This document shows positions 37,516 through 47,915 of a DNA stretch of 64,000 nt, one piece after another. Both the position numbers and the translations under genes were made by a program. The notes under the pieces are model-generated. The model searched no databases and was not told the DNA's origin. It worked only from the letters and a program-made list of their open reading frames with translations. Source of the stretch: Propionibacteriaceae bacterium (lineage in GTDB: Bacteria > Actinomycetota > Actinomycetes > Propionibacteriales > Propionibacteriaceae). Within the stretch, counting starts at the first letter, position 1. Every line of letters begins with the position of its first letter. The stretch spans positions 1 to 64,000 of the forward strand of contig JAISCA010000019.1 in assembly GCA_031265875.1 (NCBI GenBank), written 5' to 3'.

Positions 37516-39090
37516 TTGCGCAGGTTGACGACTGAGATAGTCGTGGTGGGTGGCGGCGCGACCGGCTGCGGCATCGTGCGGGACTGCGCCATGCGTGGTT
37601 TCAAGGCCGTCCTGCTGGAGCGCGGCGACATCGCCCAAGGCACCTCCGGCCGTTTCCACGGGGCGGTCCACTCGGGTGGCCGCTACGTCGTGGCCGACCC
37701 CGGCTCGGCCGCCGAGTGCGTCCAGGAGAACTCCATCATCACCCGCGTCCACGCCGACGCGGTCGAGACCACGGGCGGCTTCTTCATCTCGGTTCAGGGC
37801 GACGACCCGGAGTTCCCGGACCGTTTCGTGGCCGGGGCCAAGATCGCCGGCATGCCCTGCCAGGAGATCTCACTGAGCCAGGCGCTGCGGCTGGAGCCTC
37901 GGATCAACCCCAGGACCGAGCGCGTCATGTCCGTCCAGGACGCCACGGTCGACGTCTGGAAGCTGTGTTGGGGGGCGGTCCGGTCGGCCCAGGCCTATGG
38001 CGCCCAAGTCTTGACTTACACCGTCTTGAGCGGCGTCGAGGTGGTGGACGGCCGAGTCCGGGCGGTGCGCGGCCGGGACCGGCGCAGCGGCGAGGACATC
38101 GTCATCGACTGCGACTTCTTGATCAACGCGGCCGGGCCTTGGGCCGGCCAAGTGGCGCGGCTGGCCGGGGTCGACGACGTCGACGTGGTGCCCGGTCGGG
38201 GCGTCATGGTGGCGATGGGACACCGGCTGGTCAACCGGATGGTCAACCACTTGGTCAAGCCGGCCGACGGCGACATCGTCATACCGGTCCACACCACCTG
38301 CGTCATCGGCACCACCGACACCAAAGTGGACCAACCCGACGACCTCGCCATACCTCGGGCCGAGGTGCAGAAGATGCTGGACTGCGCCGAACTGCTGGTG
38401 CCGGGCTTCCGTCAGGCCCGGGCCATGCACGCCTGGGCCGGGGCCCGGCCCTTGATCAAGGACGCCCGGGTGTCCGAGTCCGACACCCGTCACATGAGCC
38501 GGGGCATGTCGGTGATGGACCACGAGAACCGTGACGGCGTGGCCGGTTTCATGACCATCGGCGGCGGCAAGCTGACGACGTACCGGCTGATGGCCCGTAA
38601 CGTGGTCGACGCCGTCTGTTCGAAGCTGGGCCAGGAGCGGGAGTGCCGGACCGACCAGGAGGCCGTGCCCGGCTCCGAATCGGGCCGGACCTACCTCTTG
38701 ACCGATCGTCTCCAGGCCGGCCAGCGCGACCTGAGGGAGGATCTGACCCTGTGCGAGTGCGAGCAAGTCTCGCGGCAGACCTTGGTCGGCCTGCTGGAAC
38801 GGACGCCGGACGCCTCCCTGGACGACCTCCGCCGCCAGACCCGGTTGGGCATGGGACTGTGCCAAGGCGGCTTCTGTTCCTGGCGGGCCGCCGGAGCGGC
38901 CTGTCAGAGCGGCGCCATGTCGCCCGAGCGGGCGGTGGCCGCGCTCAAGCGCTTCCTGTCCAACCGCTGGATCGGGCTGTGGCCCGTCCTCTACGGCGAC
39001 CAACTCAAGCAGACCGCGCTCAACCAGTGGGTCATGACCGGCACCCTCGACCTCGACCATTTACCGGAATCGAGTCAGAAGGTGCTCTAA
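37516..39090 (+). CDS. glpA: Anaerobic glycerol-3-phosphate dehydrogenase subunit A-like FAD oxidoreductase with BFD-like [2Fe-2S] domain
   Basis: EIVVVGGGATGCGIVRDCAMRGFKAVLLERGDIAQGTSGRFHGAVHSGGRYV; LCECEQVSR ... LGMGLCQGGFC. Confidence 0.85.
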   Translation: MRRLTTEIVVVGGGATGCGIVRDCAMRGFKAVLLERGDIAQGTSGRFHGAVHSGGRYVVADPGSAAECVQENSIITRVHADAVETTGGFFISVQGDDPEFPDRFVAGAKIAGMPCQEISLSQALRLEPRINPRTERVMSVQDATVDVWKLCWGAVRSAQAYGAQVLTYTVLSGVEVVDGRVRAVRGRDRRSGEDIVIDCDFLINAAGPWAGQVARLAGVDDVDVVPGRGVMVAMGHRLVNRMVNHLVKPADGDIVIPVHTTCVIGTTDTKVDQPDDLAIPRAEVQKMLDCAELLVPGFRQARAMHAWAGARPLIKDARVSESDTRHMSRGMSVMDHENRDGVAGFMTIGGGKLTTYRLMARNVVDAVCSKLGQERECRTDQEAVPGSESGRTYLLTDRLQAGQRDLREDLTLCECEQVSRQTLVGLLERTPDASLDDLRRQTRLGMGLCQGGFCSWRAAGAACQSGAMSPERAVAALKRFLSNRWIGLWPVLYGDQLKQTALNQWVMTGTLDLDHLPESSQKVL

Positions 39091-39153
39091 GACAGCTAGT
39101 TCCAGTTTCATCGCTGGATCACTTCGCGGAGGGCAATTAGCAAAGGAGATGAT

Positions 39154-40725
39154 ATGCCTGAGAAAAAGTATTTAGTTGGTATCGATTGCGGCACCACCAG
39201 CAGCCGGACGGTGATCTTCGACTTCAAAGGGACCATGATCGGGTATGGCCAGGTCATGAACCCATTGACCTATCCCGGCGTCGGGCGCGTCGAATGCGAC
39301 GGTCCGGCCTTGATCGAGACCCTGTACGAGTCGACCCGGCGGGCCCTGCAGGCCACCGAGATCGATCCCGAGGAGATCGCCGGCATCAGCTTCGACATGT
39401 TCCGGGGCACCATGATGACGCGCGACGCTGAAGGCGGTTTCACCCACCCGATCATGATCTGGCAGGACCTGCGCGGGGCCGAGGTGCTGCAACTGATGGC
39501 CGACAAGCTGGCCGCCAAGGGCATGAGCCTGGCCGACCACTACGACCTCTGTGGCATGCCGCTGGGCACGGTGGCCTCCAGCACCCGCTTGGTCTGGCTG
39601 ATGGAGAACAAGCCGGAGCTGTACGAACGGGCCACCCGTATCCACACCGTCATGGGCTTGTTGACCGGCGCCTACGGCGCGGACGACTACTACGACGACC
39701 TCAACGACACGCCTTGGCTGACCCTGAACGACGAGACCTTCCATTACTCGCCCAAGATCTGCGACGCCTTCGGCGTCGACATGGACAAGTTGGCCCCGTT
39801 GCGCCAGTCGGGCCAGGTGATCGGCCAGGTCACCGAGGCCGTGGCGGCCGCCACCGGATTGGCCGTCGGCACTCCGCTGGTGATGGGCACCGGCGACCAG
39901 CAGTCCGGCTGTCTGGGCTGCGGTTGCGTGGCCGAGGGCATGGGCTACGCCTGCGGTGGCACGGCCGGCATCACGGCGGGCAAGTCGTCTACCTTGCTGC
40001 GCGATCCTGAGCGCAAGTGCTACATCGTCGGCACGCCGGACGGCATCTACGAGTTGGAGTCGCAGTCCAACGCCGCCGGCAGCGCCTTCAAGTGGGTCAA
40101 GCAGGAGTTCTGCGACGTCGAGGACCTGACCGCCAAGTACCTCGGCCTGGAGGTCTACGACTTCCTCACCCAGTCGGCCAAGAAATCGCCGCCCGGGGCC
40201 AACGGCGTCTTCTTCCTGCCCTATCTGTCCGGCGCCTACACGCCGCATTACGACGAGAACGCCCGGGGCACCTTCACCGGCTTCACCTTCGCCCACACCC
40301 GCAACGACCTGGTCCGGGCCACCATGGAGGGCGTCTGCTTCGACATCAAGGATCTCTTGACGGCCATGGTCGAAGCCAATGTGCCCGACTACAGCGTCAT
40401 CCGCTTGACCGGCGGCATCTCACGCTCGGATTTCTGGTGCCAGATGCAAGCCGACATCTACAACCGGCCCTGTGAGACGGTGGAGTGCGAGGAGGCCACC
40501 GCCCTGGGCAGCGCCATGGTGGCGGCGGTCGGCGTCGGCGTCTACCAGGACTTCGCCGAGGCGGCCCAGAACATGGTCCAAGTCAAGCGACGCTATGAGC
40601 CGAACCCGGCCGTGGTGGACCGTTACGAGGACGCCTACCAGACCTGGAAGGGTCTGTTCACGGCCCTCCACGGCGAGGCCTTCGACGCGGTGACGGCCTT
40701 CCAAGAGAAGTACCGCGACCGCTGA
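39154..40725 (+). CDS. FGGY-family carbohydrate kinase, substrate uncertain
   Basis: YLVGIDCGTTSSRTVIFDFKG; MIWQDLRGAEV; GTGDQQSGCLGCG; LTGGISRSDFWCQMQADIYNRP; RBS AAAGGAGATGAT. Confidence 0.9.
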   Translation: MPEKKYLVGIDCGTTSSRTVIFDFKGTMIGYGQVMNPLTYPGVGRVECDGPALIETLYESTRRALQATEIDPEEIAGISFDMFRGTMMTRDAEGGFTHPIMIWQDLRGAEVLQLMADKLAAKGMSLADHYDLCGMPLGTVASSTRLVWLMENKPELYERATRIHTVMGLLTGAYGADDYYDDLNDTPWLTLNDETFHYSPKICDAFGVDMDKLAPLRQSGQVIGQVTEAVAAATGLAVGTPLVMGTGDQQSGCLGCGCVAEGMGYACGGTAGITAGKSSTLLRDPERKCYIVGTPDGIYELESQSNAAGSAFKWVKQEFCDVEDLTAKYLGLEVYDFLTQSAKKSPPGANGVFFLPYLSGAYTPHYDENARGTFTGFTFAHTRNDLVRATMEGVCFDIKDLLTAMVEANVPDYSVIRLTGGISRSDFWCQMQADIYNRPCETVECEEATALGSAMVAAVGVGVYQDFAEAAQNMVQVKRRYEPNPAVVDRYEDAYQTWKGLFTALHGEAFDAVTAFQEKYRDR

Positions 40726-40731
40726 TCGAGC

Positions 40732-40753
40732 GCCGGGGCCGACCGGCCCCGGC
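40732..40753 (+). terminator. Hairpin GCCGGGGCC-GACC-GGCCCCGGC after the FGGY kinase
   Basis: 9-bp perfect stem, 4-nt loop, shortly after stop codon. Confidence 0.7.
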
Positions 40754-40827
40754 CAGTGCCAACCCAGCCCGAACGACCGCCGAGGCGACTCCCGTCCCGC
40801 CTGAGCGGTCGAGGGCCGGGTCCGATC

Positions 40828-40867
40828 CGACCGGTGGGGCAGCGCCCATGATCTGCCCCACCGGTCG
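40828..40867 (+). terminator. Second hairpin before rpsB (15-bp stem)
   Basis: CGACCGGTGGGGCAG / CTGCCCCACCGGTCG, 10-nt loop. Confidence 0.65.
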
Positions 40868-41117
40868 ATCCGGTTCCAAGACGGCGGCGCGCCTTGGCCC
40901 AGTGTTGATTTGACTGGGTCCGATAGTATGTCCAACGGTCTTCGTCCAGGCGCTCTTGGTCTAGACGTAGGCACATCGCATGTCGACTATCCGCCAACCG
41001 CTGTTGGGTGGATCGGTTCTCGTGAGTCCCACGGGGTGAGAGCCGATGTCGGCGTCAGGCGGCGCTTCGGCGCCGGTCAACTCGAACGGGTCCGAGGACC
41101 CGACAGGAAGGACAGCC

Positions 41118-42125
41118 ATGGCCGTCGTGACCGCTCGTCAGCTGCTGGAGAACGGAGTCCATTTCGGACACCAGACTCGCCGCTGGAACCCCAAGATGAA
41201 GCGCTATATCTTCACCGAGCGCAACTCGATCTACATCATCGACCTGCACCAGTCGATCACCTGCATCGAGCAGGCTTACGCCTACGTCAAGGAGACGGTC
41301 GCCCGGGGCGGTCAGATCCTCTTCGTCGGCACCAAGAAGCAGGCTCAGGAGGCGGTGGCCGAGCAGGCCACTCGGGTCGGTATGCCGTACGTCAACCAGC
41401 GTTGGTTGGGTGGCATGTTGACCAATTTCCCCACCATGGTCAAGCGCATCCAGCGTCTGAAGGAACTGGAAGCGATGGATCTGGACAATGTCGCCAGCTC
41501 CGGGTTGACCAAGAAGGAATTGTTGGGTCTGAGCCGGGAGCGGGACAAGCTGGCCAAGTCTTTGGGCGGCATCCGCGACATGGCCCGGCCGCCCCAGGCC
41601 GTTTGGATCGTGGACACCAAGAAGGAGCATCTGGCCGTCGACGAGGCGCGCAAGCTCAAGATCCCAGTCATCGCCATCCTCGACACCAACTGTGACCCGG
41701 ACGAGGTCGACTACCCCATCCCCGGCAACGACGACGCCATCAGAGCCGTCTCCTTGCTGACGCGGGTGATCGCCGACGCCGTCGCCGACGGTTTGATGGC
41801 TCGCTCGCAGACGGTCGTGGCCGATCCCCAAGAGGCGGCCGAGCCGATGCCCGATTGGGAGCGGGAGCTGCTGGCCAGCGGCGCCCCGGCCCCGGCGGCC
41901 GTCGAAAACCCTGAGCCCGTGGTCGAGGCCCCGGTCGCGCAGCCTGTGGCCGAAGCCGCTGAGCCTGTGGCCCAGATCCCCGCCGTTGAGCCTGTGGCCG
42001 AAGCGCCCGCCGTTGAGCCTGTGGTCGAGGAGCCCACCGTTGAGCCTGTGGTCGAGGAGTCCGCTCCGGAACCCGTGGCCGAGCCGGCTCCGCCGGCCGC
42101 CGAGCCCGAGACCGCGTCGGCCTGA
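41118..42125 (+). CDS. rpsB: 30S ribosomal protein S2 with Pro/Glu/Val/Ala-rich C-terminal extension
   Basis: [43 protein letters not shown]. Confidence 0.98.
   Translation: MAVVTARQLLENGVHFGHQTRRWNPKMKRYIFTERNSIYIIDLHQSITCIEQAYAYVKETVARGGQILFVGTKKQAQEAVAEQATRVGMPYVNQRWLGGMLTNFPTMVKRIQRLKELEAMDLDNVASSGLTKKELLGLSRERDKLAKSLGGIRDMARPPQAVWIVDTKKEHLAVDEARKLKIPVIAILDTNCDPDEVDYPIPGNDDAIRAVSLLTRVIADAVADGLMARSQTVVADPQEAAEPMPDWERELLASGAPAPAAVENPEPVVEAPVAQPVAEAAEPVAQIPAVEPVAEAPAVEPVVEEPTVEPVVEESAPEPVAEPAPPAAEPETASA
41985..42065 (+). repeat. Three tandem 27-bp units inside rpsB
   Basis: gttgagcctgtgg(c/t)cga(a/g)g... at 41985, 42012, 42039, encoding [27 protein letters not shown]. Confidence 0.85.
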
Positions 42126-42157
42126 CCAGACACCAGATCGAGAGAGACGATACAGAC

Positions 42158-42970
42158 ATGGACATCCCTGCCACAGAGGTCAAGAAGCTGCGCGACGCCA
42201 CCGGCGCCGGATTTATGGACGCCAAGAAGGCCCTGATCGAGGCCGACGGCGACTTCACCAAGGCAGCCGAGCTGCTCCGCATCACCGGCGCGGCCAAAGC
42301 GGCCAAGCGCTCCGACCGGGAAGCCGCCAACGGCATCGTGGCGGCCTTCGGCCACAGCCTGATCCAGCTGGGCGCCGAGACCGACTTCGTGGCCAAGAAC
42401 CAGGAGTTCGTCGACTTGGCCCAGGCCGTCGTGACGGCCGTCGACGCGGCCGGGGCCGAGACGGTCGAGAGCGCCTTGGCGGTCCCGCTGGCCTCGGGGC
42501 AGACCGTGGCCGAGGCCATCGCGGCCCTGTCCGGCAAGATCGGCGAGAAGATGGAGTTGGTCCAGGTGGCCCACTTCGGCGGCGCCGCCCACGTCTACCT
42601 GCACCGCCGCTCGCAGGATCTGCCCCCGCAGGTCGGCGTGCTGGTGGAGTACGAGGGCGCGGACGAGCAGGTGGTCCACCAAGTCGCCCTTCAGATCGCC
42701 TCGATGAGCCCGATCTACGTCCAACCGGACGACGTGCCGGATCAGGTGGTGGCCGACGAGCGGCGTATCGCTGAGGCCAAGGCCCGTGAGGACGGCGCCC
42801 CGGAGCAGGCCATCGGGCGCATCGTGGAGGGCCGGCTGAAGGCCTTCCTGCGCGATGTCTGCCTGCATGACCAGGCGGCCGTGGCGGAGGACGGAGCCAC
42901 CGTCGGTCAGATACTGGCTCGGTCTGGGGTCACGGTCAAGCGTTTCGTGCGTTTCTCGGCCGGCGGCTGA
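42158..42970 (+). CDS. tsf: Elongation factor Ts
   Basis: VKKLRDATGAGFMDAKKALIEADGDFTKAAELLR; AETDFVAKNQEF. Confidence 0.98.
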   Translation: MDIPATEVKKLRDATGAGFMDAKKALIEADGDFTKAAELLRITGAAKAAKRSDREAANGIVAAFGHSLIQLGAETDFVAKNQEFVDLAQAVVTAVDAAGAETVESALAVPLASGQTVAEAIAALSGKIGEKMELVQVAHFGGAAHVYLHRRSQDLPPQVGVLVEYEGADEQVVHQVALQIASMSPIYVQPDDVPDQVVADERRIAEAKAREDGAPEQAIGRIVEGRLKAFLRDVCLHDQAAVAEDGATVGQILARSGVTVKRFVRFSAGG

Positions 42971-43012
42971 GCCGGCCACAGTCACTTTCCCGGCGCCACC
43001 ACAAGGAGGATC

Positions 43013-43732
43013 ATGACCGACGCCCCCGTTTTCAAGCGTGTCATGTTGAAATTGTCCGGCGAGGCTTTCGGGGGTGGTCGGATCGGAGTCGATCCTGACG
43101 TGGTGGCCGGCCTGGCCGAAGAGATCGCCCAGGTCGTCCGCTGTGGCGTCGAGGTCGCCATCGTGGTCGGGGGAGGTAATTTCTTCCGCGGAGCCGAACT
43201 GCAGAACCGGGGCATGGACCGGGCCCGGGCCGACTACATCGGCATGTTGGGCACGGTCATGAACTGTCTGGCCCTGCAGGACTACTGCGAGAAGGCCGGC
43301 ATCGACACCCGCGTCCAGACCGCCATCACGATGGGCCAGGTGGCCGAGCCGTACATTCCCCGTCGGGCCATCCGGCATCTGGAGAAGGGCCGGGTCGTCA
43401 TCTTCGGGGCCGGCTCCGGCCAGCCCTTCTTCTCGACCGACACGGTGGCCGCCCAACGGGCTCTGGAGGTCGGCTGCGAGGTCATCCTGATGGGCAAACA
43501 GGGGGCCGACGGGGTCTACGACGCCGATCCCAAGACCGACCCGGCGGCGCGCAAGTTCAAGGATCTGACCTACGACGAGTTCCTGACCCGCAACCTCAAG
43601 GTGGCCGACGCCACCGCCATCTCGATGGCGCGCGAGCACGGCCTGCCCATGGTCTTCTTCTGTCTGGACGTCCCCGGCAACATCATCCGAGTGATCCAAG
43701 GACAGCCCATCGGCACCACAGTCCACCCCTGA
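43013..43732 (+). CDS. pyrH: UMP kinase
   Basis: [49 protein letters not shown]. Confidence 0.98.
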   Translation: MTDAPVFKRVMLKLSGEAFGGGRIGVDPDVVAGLAEEIAQVVRCGVEVAIVVGGGNFFRGAELQNRGMDRARADYIGMLGTVMNCLALQDYCEKAGIDTRVQTAITMGQVAEPYIPRRAIRHLEKGRVVIFGAGSGQPFFSTDTVAAQRALEVGCEVILMGKQGADGVYDADPKTDPAARKFKDLTYDEFLTRNLKVADATAISMAREHGLPMVFFCLDVPGNIIRVIQGQPIGTTVHP

Positions 43733-43798
43733 GCGTTCCTCGGCGGGCCCGATTCCGCTAACGTGGTCGCCAACCGCCACATTCGAGGAAGTGACACC

Positions 43799-44356
43799 GT
43801 GATTCCCGACATCATCGCCGGAGCCAAGGGCAAGATGGCCCACGCCGTCGAGTTCGCCCAGGAAGAGTTCGCCGCCATCCGGACCGGACGGGCCCATCCG
43901 GCCATGTTCTCGAAGCTGAACGCAGATTACTATGGCACCTCCACGCCGCTGCAGCAGCTGGCCGGCTTCCAGGTGCCCGAGGCCCGCACCATCATCATCA
44001 CACCTTACGACCAAGGCGCCTTGGCTCAGATCGAGCGTGCCATCCGTGATTCCGACTTAGGCGTCAACCCGGCCAACGACGGCCGTGCCATCAGGGTCGT
44101 CCTACCGATCCTGACCGAGGAGCGGCGCAATGAGTACATCAAACTGGCCCGGTCCAAGGCGGAGGATGGCCGGGTCGCCATCCGTAACATCCGCCGCCAC
44201 GCCAACGACGCCGTGCACAAGCTGGTCAAGGAGCATCAAGTCGGCGAGGACGAGGCCAAGAAGGCCGAGAAGCAGCTCGATGGCCTGACCAAGAAGAACG
44301 TCGACGCGATCGACGACCTGCTCGAGCGCAAAGAAGCCGAGCTGCGCGAAGTCTGA
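43799..44356 (+). CDS. frr: Ribosome recycling factor
   Basis: RTGRAHPAMFSKLNADYYGTSTPLQQLA; VLPILTEERRNEYIKLARSKAEDGRVAIRNIRR; GTG start at 43799. Confidence 0.97.
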   Translation: MIPDIIAGAKGKMAHAVEFAQEEFAAIRTGRAHPAMFSKLNADYYGTSTPLQQLAGFQVPEARTIIITPYDQGALAQIERAIRDSDLGVNPANDGRAIRVVLPILTEERRNEYIKLARSKAEDGRVAIRNIRRHANDAVHKLVKEHQVGEDEAKKAEKQLDGLTKKNVDAIDDLLERKEAELREV

Positions 44357-45339
44357 TGCCGATCAACCCCGCCTCCGACGCCTTGGAACCCGACCCCAGC
44401 GGGCGGCCCGGCGCGGTCAAAGAGAGCCACTTGGGCCAGGCCGCCGAGTCGGTCAACCGCCACATCGAGGCCATCAACCGACGGGCCGGGCGTAACCTCT
44501 TCGCCTCTCTGGGAGTGGCCGTCGGTCTCATCGCGGTGGTCGCCGCCGGTCTCTGGTGGTGGAAGTGGGGCTTCGTGCTGCTGGTCGGCCTGGCCCTGCT
44601 CGGGGGCGTGCGGGAGCTGGCCCAGGCCTTGCGGGCCCAGCTCGGAGCCAGACCGACTCTGCCGCCGCTGCTGGTCGGTGGCCTGGCCTTGTTGATCGGT
44701 GTCTACAGCGCCAGCGGCGGCTGGTCCGGCTGGTCCCAGACCGCCTTGCTGAGGTCTTGGTCCTGGGGTGAAGTGCTGCTGGGCGGGCTGACTCTGACCG
44801 CCCTGGCCTGCCTGGTCTGGCGTCTGCCCGGCGGGGTCGAGGGCTACGTCCGCGATGTCGCGGCCAGTCTCTTCATCCTGGCCTATCTGCCGCTGCTGGG
44901 CAGCTCCATCATGGTGCTCCTGGCGGCCCCGGACGGTCCCCGCCGGATCGCCCTCTTCATCGTCGCCGTGGTGGGCTGCGACACCGGGGCCTACGTTACC
45001 GGAGTGTTGCTGGGCCGTCACAAGATGGCCCCCCGGATCTCCCCGGGCAAGACCTGGGAAGGTTTGATCGGCGGTCTGATCTGGGCCGCCGCCTTCGGTC
45101 TGGCCATGGCTTGGCTGTGCCAGAGCGACTGGTGGCGGACCCTGCTGGTGGCCGTGGCGGTGGCCGTCAGCGCGGTCTTGGGCGACCTGATCGAATCCGC
45201 CGTCAAACGAGACCTGGGATTGAAAGACCTGGGCCATCTGCTGCCCGGCCACGGCGGCATCATGGACCGGATCGACTCCTACGTGGTGGCCGCGCCGGTG
45301 GCCTGGTTGACGATGACGCTGCTGCTGCCGGGGAGCTGA
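44356..45339 (+). CDS. cdsA: Phosphatidate cytidylyltransferase
   Basis: Multi-TM; CDTGAYVTGVLLGRHKMAPRISPGKTWEGLIGGL; KRDLGLKDLGHLLPGHGGIMDRIDS. Confidence 0.96.
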   Translation: MPINPASDALEPDPSGRPGAVKESHLGQAAESVNRHIEAINRRAGRNLFASLGVAVGLIAVVAAGLWWWKWGFVLLVGLALLGGVRELAQALRAQLGARPTLPPLLVGGLALLIGVYSASGGWSGWSQTALLRSWSWGEVLLGGLTLTALACLVWRLPGGVEGYVRDVAASLFILAYLPLLGSSIMVLLAAPDGPRRIALFIVAVVGCDTGAYVTGVLLGRHKMAPRISPGKTWEGLIGGLIWAAAFGLAMAWLCQSDWWRTLLVAVAVAVSAVLGDLIESAVKRDLGLKDLGHLLPGHGGIMDRIDSYVVAAPVAWLTMTLLLPGS

Positions 45340-45429
45340 CCGTCCGTCGGGCCAGCGGACGCCTCCCGGGCCGCGTCGAGCCGGCGTCCGGGGCTCGAGT
45401 CGGACGCGGCCACCTATGCTGGAGCCAAG

Positions 45430-46653
45430 ATGTCTGATCCGAACCCGCCGCTGTGTCTGGTGGAACCGCCGCCGCCTCGGGGCAAACCGCCCCGGCACTG
45501 GGCCGATCTGACCGCTGCGGAACGTCTGGAGGCGATGGCCGAGGCCGGTCTGCCGGCTTTCCGGGCCAAGCAGATCGCCGCCCATTACGGACACCACCTG
45601 TCGGGGCAGCCTGAGACCTGGACCGACCTGTCGTTGGAGCATCGCCGGCAGGTGGCGCGGTTGTTCCCCGACCTGCTGCACAAGTTGGAGGACCGTCAGT
45701 GCGACGGTGGGGCCACCGTCAAGAGCCTTTACCGCTTGTTCGACGGCGAACTGGTCGAGACCGTCTTGATGCGTTACGGACTGACCGAGGAATTGACGGT
45801 GGGGCCCCGCGGGCTGCGTAGCACCCTGTGCGTCTCCAGCCAAGCCGGCTGCGGCATGGCCTGCCCCTTCTGCGCCACCGGTGGACTCGGACTCAAACGC
45901 AATCTGTCCCCGGCCGAGATCGTCGAGCAGGTCCGCCAAGCGGCTCGCCTGCTGGCCGACGGCGGCCTGCCCGGCGGGCCGGGCCGGTTGCACAACGTCG
46001 TCTTCATGGGCATGGGCGAGCCGCTGGCCAACTACCGGGCCGTCTTGGCCGCCGTCCGCTTGATCACGGCCGCCCCGCCGGCGGGCTTCGGTCTGTCCGC
46101 CCGGGGTTTGACCATCTCGACTTGCGGTCTGGTCCCGGCCATCGGGCGGTTGGCCCAGGAAGGCTTGCCGGTCACCTTGGCGGTCTCCCTGCACGCCCCC
46201 GACGACGAGACGCGCGACCGCCTGGTGCCGGTCAACCGGCGCTGGCCGGTGGCCCAGTTGCTGGACGCGGCCTGGGACTACGCCCGTGTCACCGGCCGGC
46301 GGGTCTCGATCGAGTACGCCCTCATGCGCGACCTCAACGACCAGGTGGCCCGGGCCGACCATTTGGCCGACCTCTTGCAGGGGCGTGGCCACTGGGGCTG
46401 GTTCCACGTCAATCTGATTCCCCTCAACCGGGTGCCCGGCTCACCCTGGACGGCCTCCCGGCGACGCGACCAAGAGGCTTTCCGGCGCCGCCTGGAAGGG
46501 CGGGGAGTGCCGGTCACGGTGCGCGACTCACGCGGTCAGGAGATCGACGGGGCCTGCGGCCAGCTGGCCGCCGCCTGGAGCCAGCCGGTGGCCGACTCCA
46601 CCGCCGGGTCCGTGGACCTCTCAGCGGCGCCGGCGCCTAGGCCGACCGTCTGA
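45430..46653 (+). CDS. rlmN: 23S rRNA (adenine2503-C2)-methyltransferase, radical SAM
   Basis: [47 protein letters not shown]. Confidence 0.97.
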   Translation: MSDPNPPLCLVEPPPPRGKPPRHWADLTAAERLEAMAEAGLPAFRAKQIAAHYGHHLSGQPETWTDLSLEHRRQVARLFPDLLHKLEDRQCDGGATVKSLYRLFDGELVETVLMRYGLTEELTVGPRGLRSTLCVSSQAGCGMACPFCATGGLGLKRNLSPAEIVEQVRQAARLLADGGLPGGPGRLHNVVFMGMGEPLANYRAVLAAVRLITAAPPAGFGLSARGLTISTCGLVPAIGRLAQEGLPVTLAVSLHAPDDETRDRLVPVNRRWPVAQLLDAAWDYARVTGRRVSIEYALMRDLNDQVARADHLADLLQGRGHWGWFHVNLIPLNRVPGSPWTASRRRDQEAFRRRLEGRGVPVTVRDSRGQEIDGACGQLAAAWSQPVADSTAGSVDLSAAPAPRPTV

Positions 46654-46715
46654 GCCAGATGGACCACACCGTCTGAGTGGTCCGCCCGGCGTCTGCGGCC
46701 GGTCCGTGCCAGACT

Positions 46716-47915
46716 ATGGGGGTGCCAGCGCGCGATGTCATCATCTTGGGCTCGACCGGTTCGGTGGGCCGCCAAGCCGTCGAGGTGGTCTTGCGCCACC
46801 CAGACCGCTTCCGGGTGGTCGGATTGGCCGCCGGCGGCTCGCAGGGCGAACGCTTGGCCCGGCAGGTGGCCCAGACCGGGGCGACGTTGGTGGCGGTGCC
46901 GGACGAGCGGGCGGCGGACGAGTTGGCCGGTTGGCTGCGGCGGCTCGATCTGACTGGCCGACGCGTCCTGGCCGGTCCCCGGGCGGCGACCGAGTTGGCC
47001 GCCCAGCCCTGTGCGATCGTGCTCAACGCCATGCCCGGTTTCGCCGGTTTGGAGCCGACCTTGGCCGCCTTGGCGGCCGGTTCCCGTTTGGCTCTGGCCA
47101 ACAAGGAATCCTTGGTGGCGGGCGGTCCGCTGGTCCAACGGATGGCCGCTCCCGACCAGATCGCGCCGGTCGACTCGGAGCACTCGGCCTTGGCCCAAGC
47201 CCTGCGGGGCGGCCGGGCCGACGAGGTCGCCCGGCTCGTCTTGACCGCTTCAGGCGGTCCCTTCCGGGGTTGGCGGCGGACCGATTTGAGCGAGGTGACG
47301 GCGGCCCAGGCTTTGGCCCACCCGACCTGGCAGATGGGACGGGTCATCACCATCAACTCCGCCACCTTGGTCAACAAGGGTCTGGAACTGATCGAGGCGG
47401 TCCGCCTCTTCGACGTCGCCTGGGACCGCATCGAGGTGGTCGTGCATCCCCAGTCGATCGTGCATTCGATGGTCGAGTTCCACGACGGCTCGACCTTGGC
47501 CCAGTGCTCGCCGCCCGACATGCGCCTGCCCATCGCCTTGGCTTTGAGCTGGCCGGACCGTATGTCCCAGGTCATCGAGCCGATCCGGTGGGCCGACCCC
47601 CAGTCTTGGACCTTCGAGCCCTTGGACCATGACACCTTCCCGGCCGTCGGCCTGGCCCGCCGGGTGGGTCTTAGCTCGGGCACCGCCCCGGCCGTCTTCA
47701 ACGGCGCCAACGAAGTCTTGGTGGACGCCTTCTGCGACGGCCGGATCGGCTTCCTCGACATCGTCGACCGCTTGACCGACCTGGTCGACCGGCATCTGGC
47801 CGGGGCCGGTTTCGTAGCCGATCCGGACCTCGACCTGGCCGCCATCGTCGCGGCCGACGCCTGGGCCCGGGCCGAGGCCGCCCGCTCGGTCGCGGAAGGG
47901 GAGCGGTCCCTATGA
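46716..47915 (+). CDS. dxr: 1-deoxy-D-xylulose-5-phosphate reductoisomerase
   Basis: DVIILGSTGSVGRQAVEVV; LANKESLVAGG; VHPQSIVHSMVEFHDGS. Confidence 0.96.
   Translation: MGVPARDVIILGSTGSVGRQAVEVVLRHPDRFRVVGLAAGGSQGERLARQVAQTGATLVAVPDERAADELAGWLRRLDLTGRRVLAGPRAATELAAQPCAIVLNAMPGFAGLEPTLAALAAGSRLALANKESLVAGGPLVQRMAAPDQIAPVDSEHSALAQALRGGRADEVARLVLTASGGPFRGWRRTDLSEVTAAQALAHPTWQMGRVITINSATLVNKGLELIEAVRLFDVAWDRIEVVVHPQSIVHSMVEFHDGSTLAQCSPPDMRLPIALALSWPDRMSQVIEPIRWADPQSWTFEPLDHDTFPAVGLARRVGLSSGTAPAVFNGANEVLVDAFCDGRIGFLDIVDRLTDLVDRHLAGAGFVADPDLDLAAIVAADAWARAEAARSVAEGERSL

Noticed and set aside
41711-46407. Large minus-strand ORFs (767 aa and 723 aa) opposite tsf/pyrH/frr/cdsA/rlmN
   Set aside because: Shadow frames opposite essential genes; low complexity.
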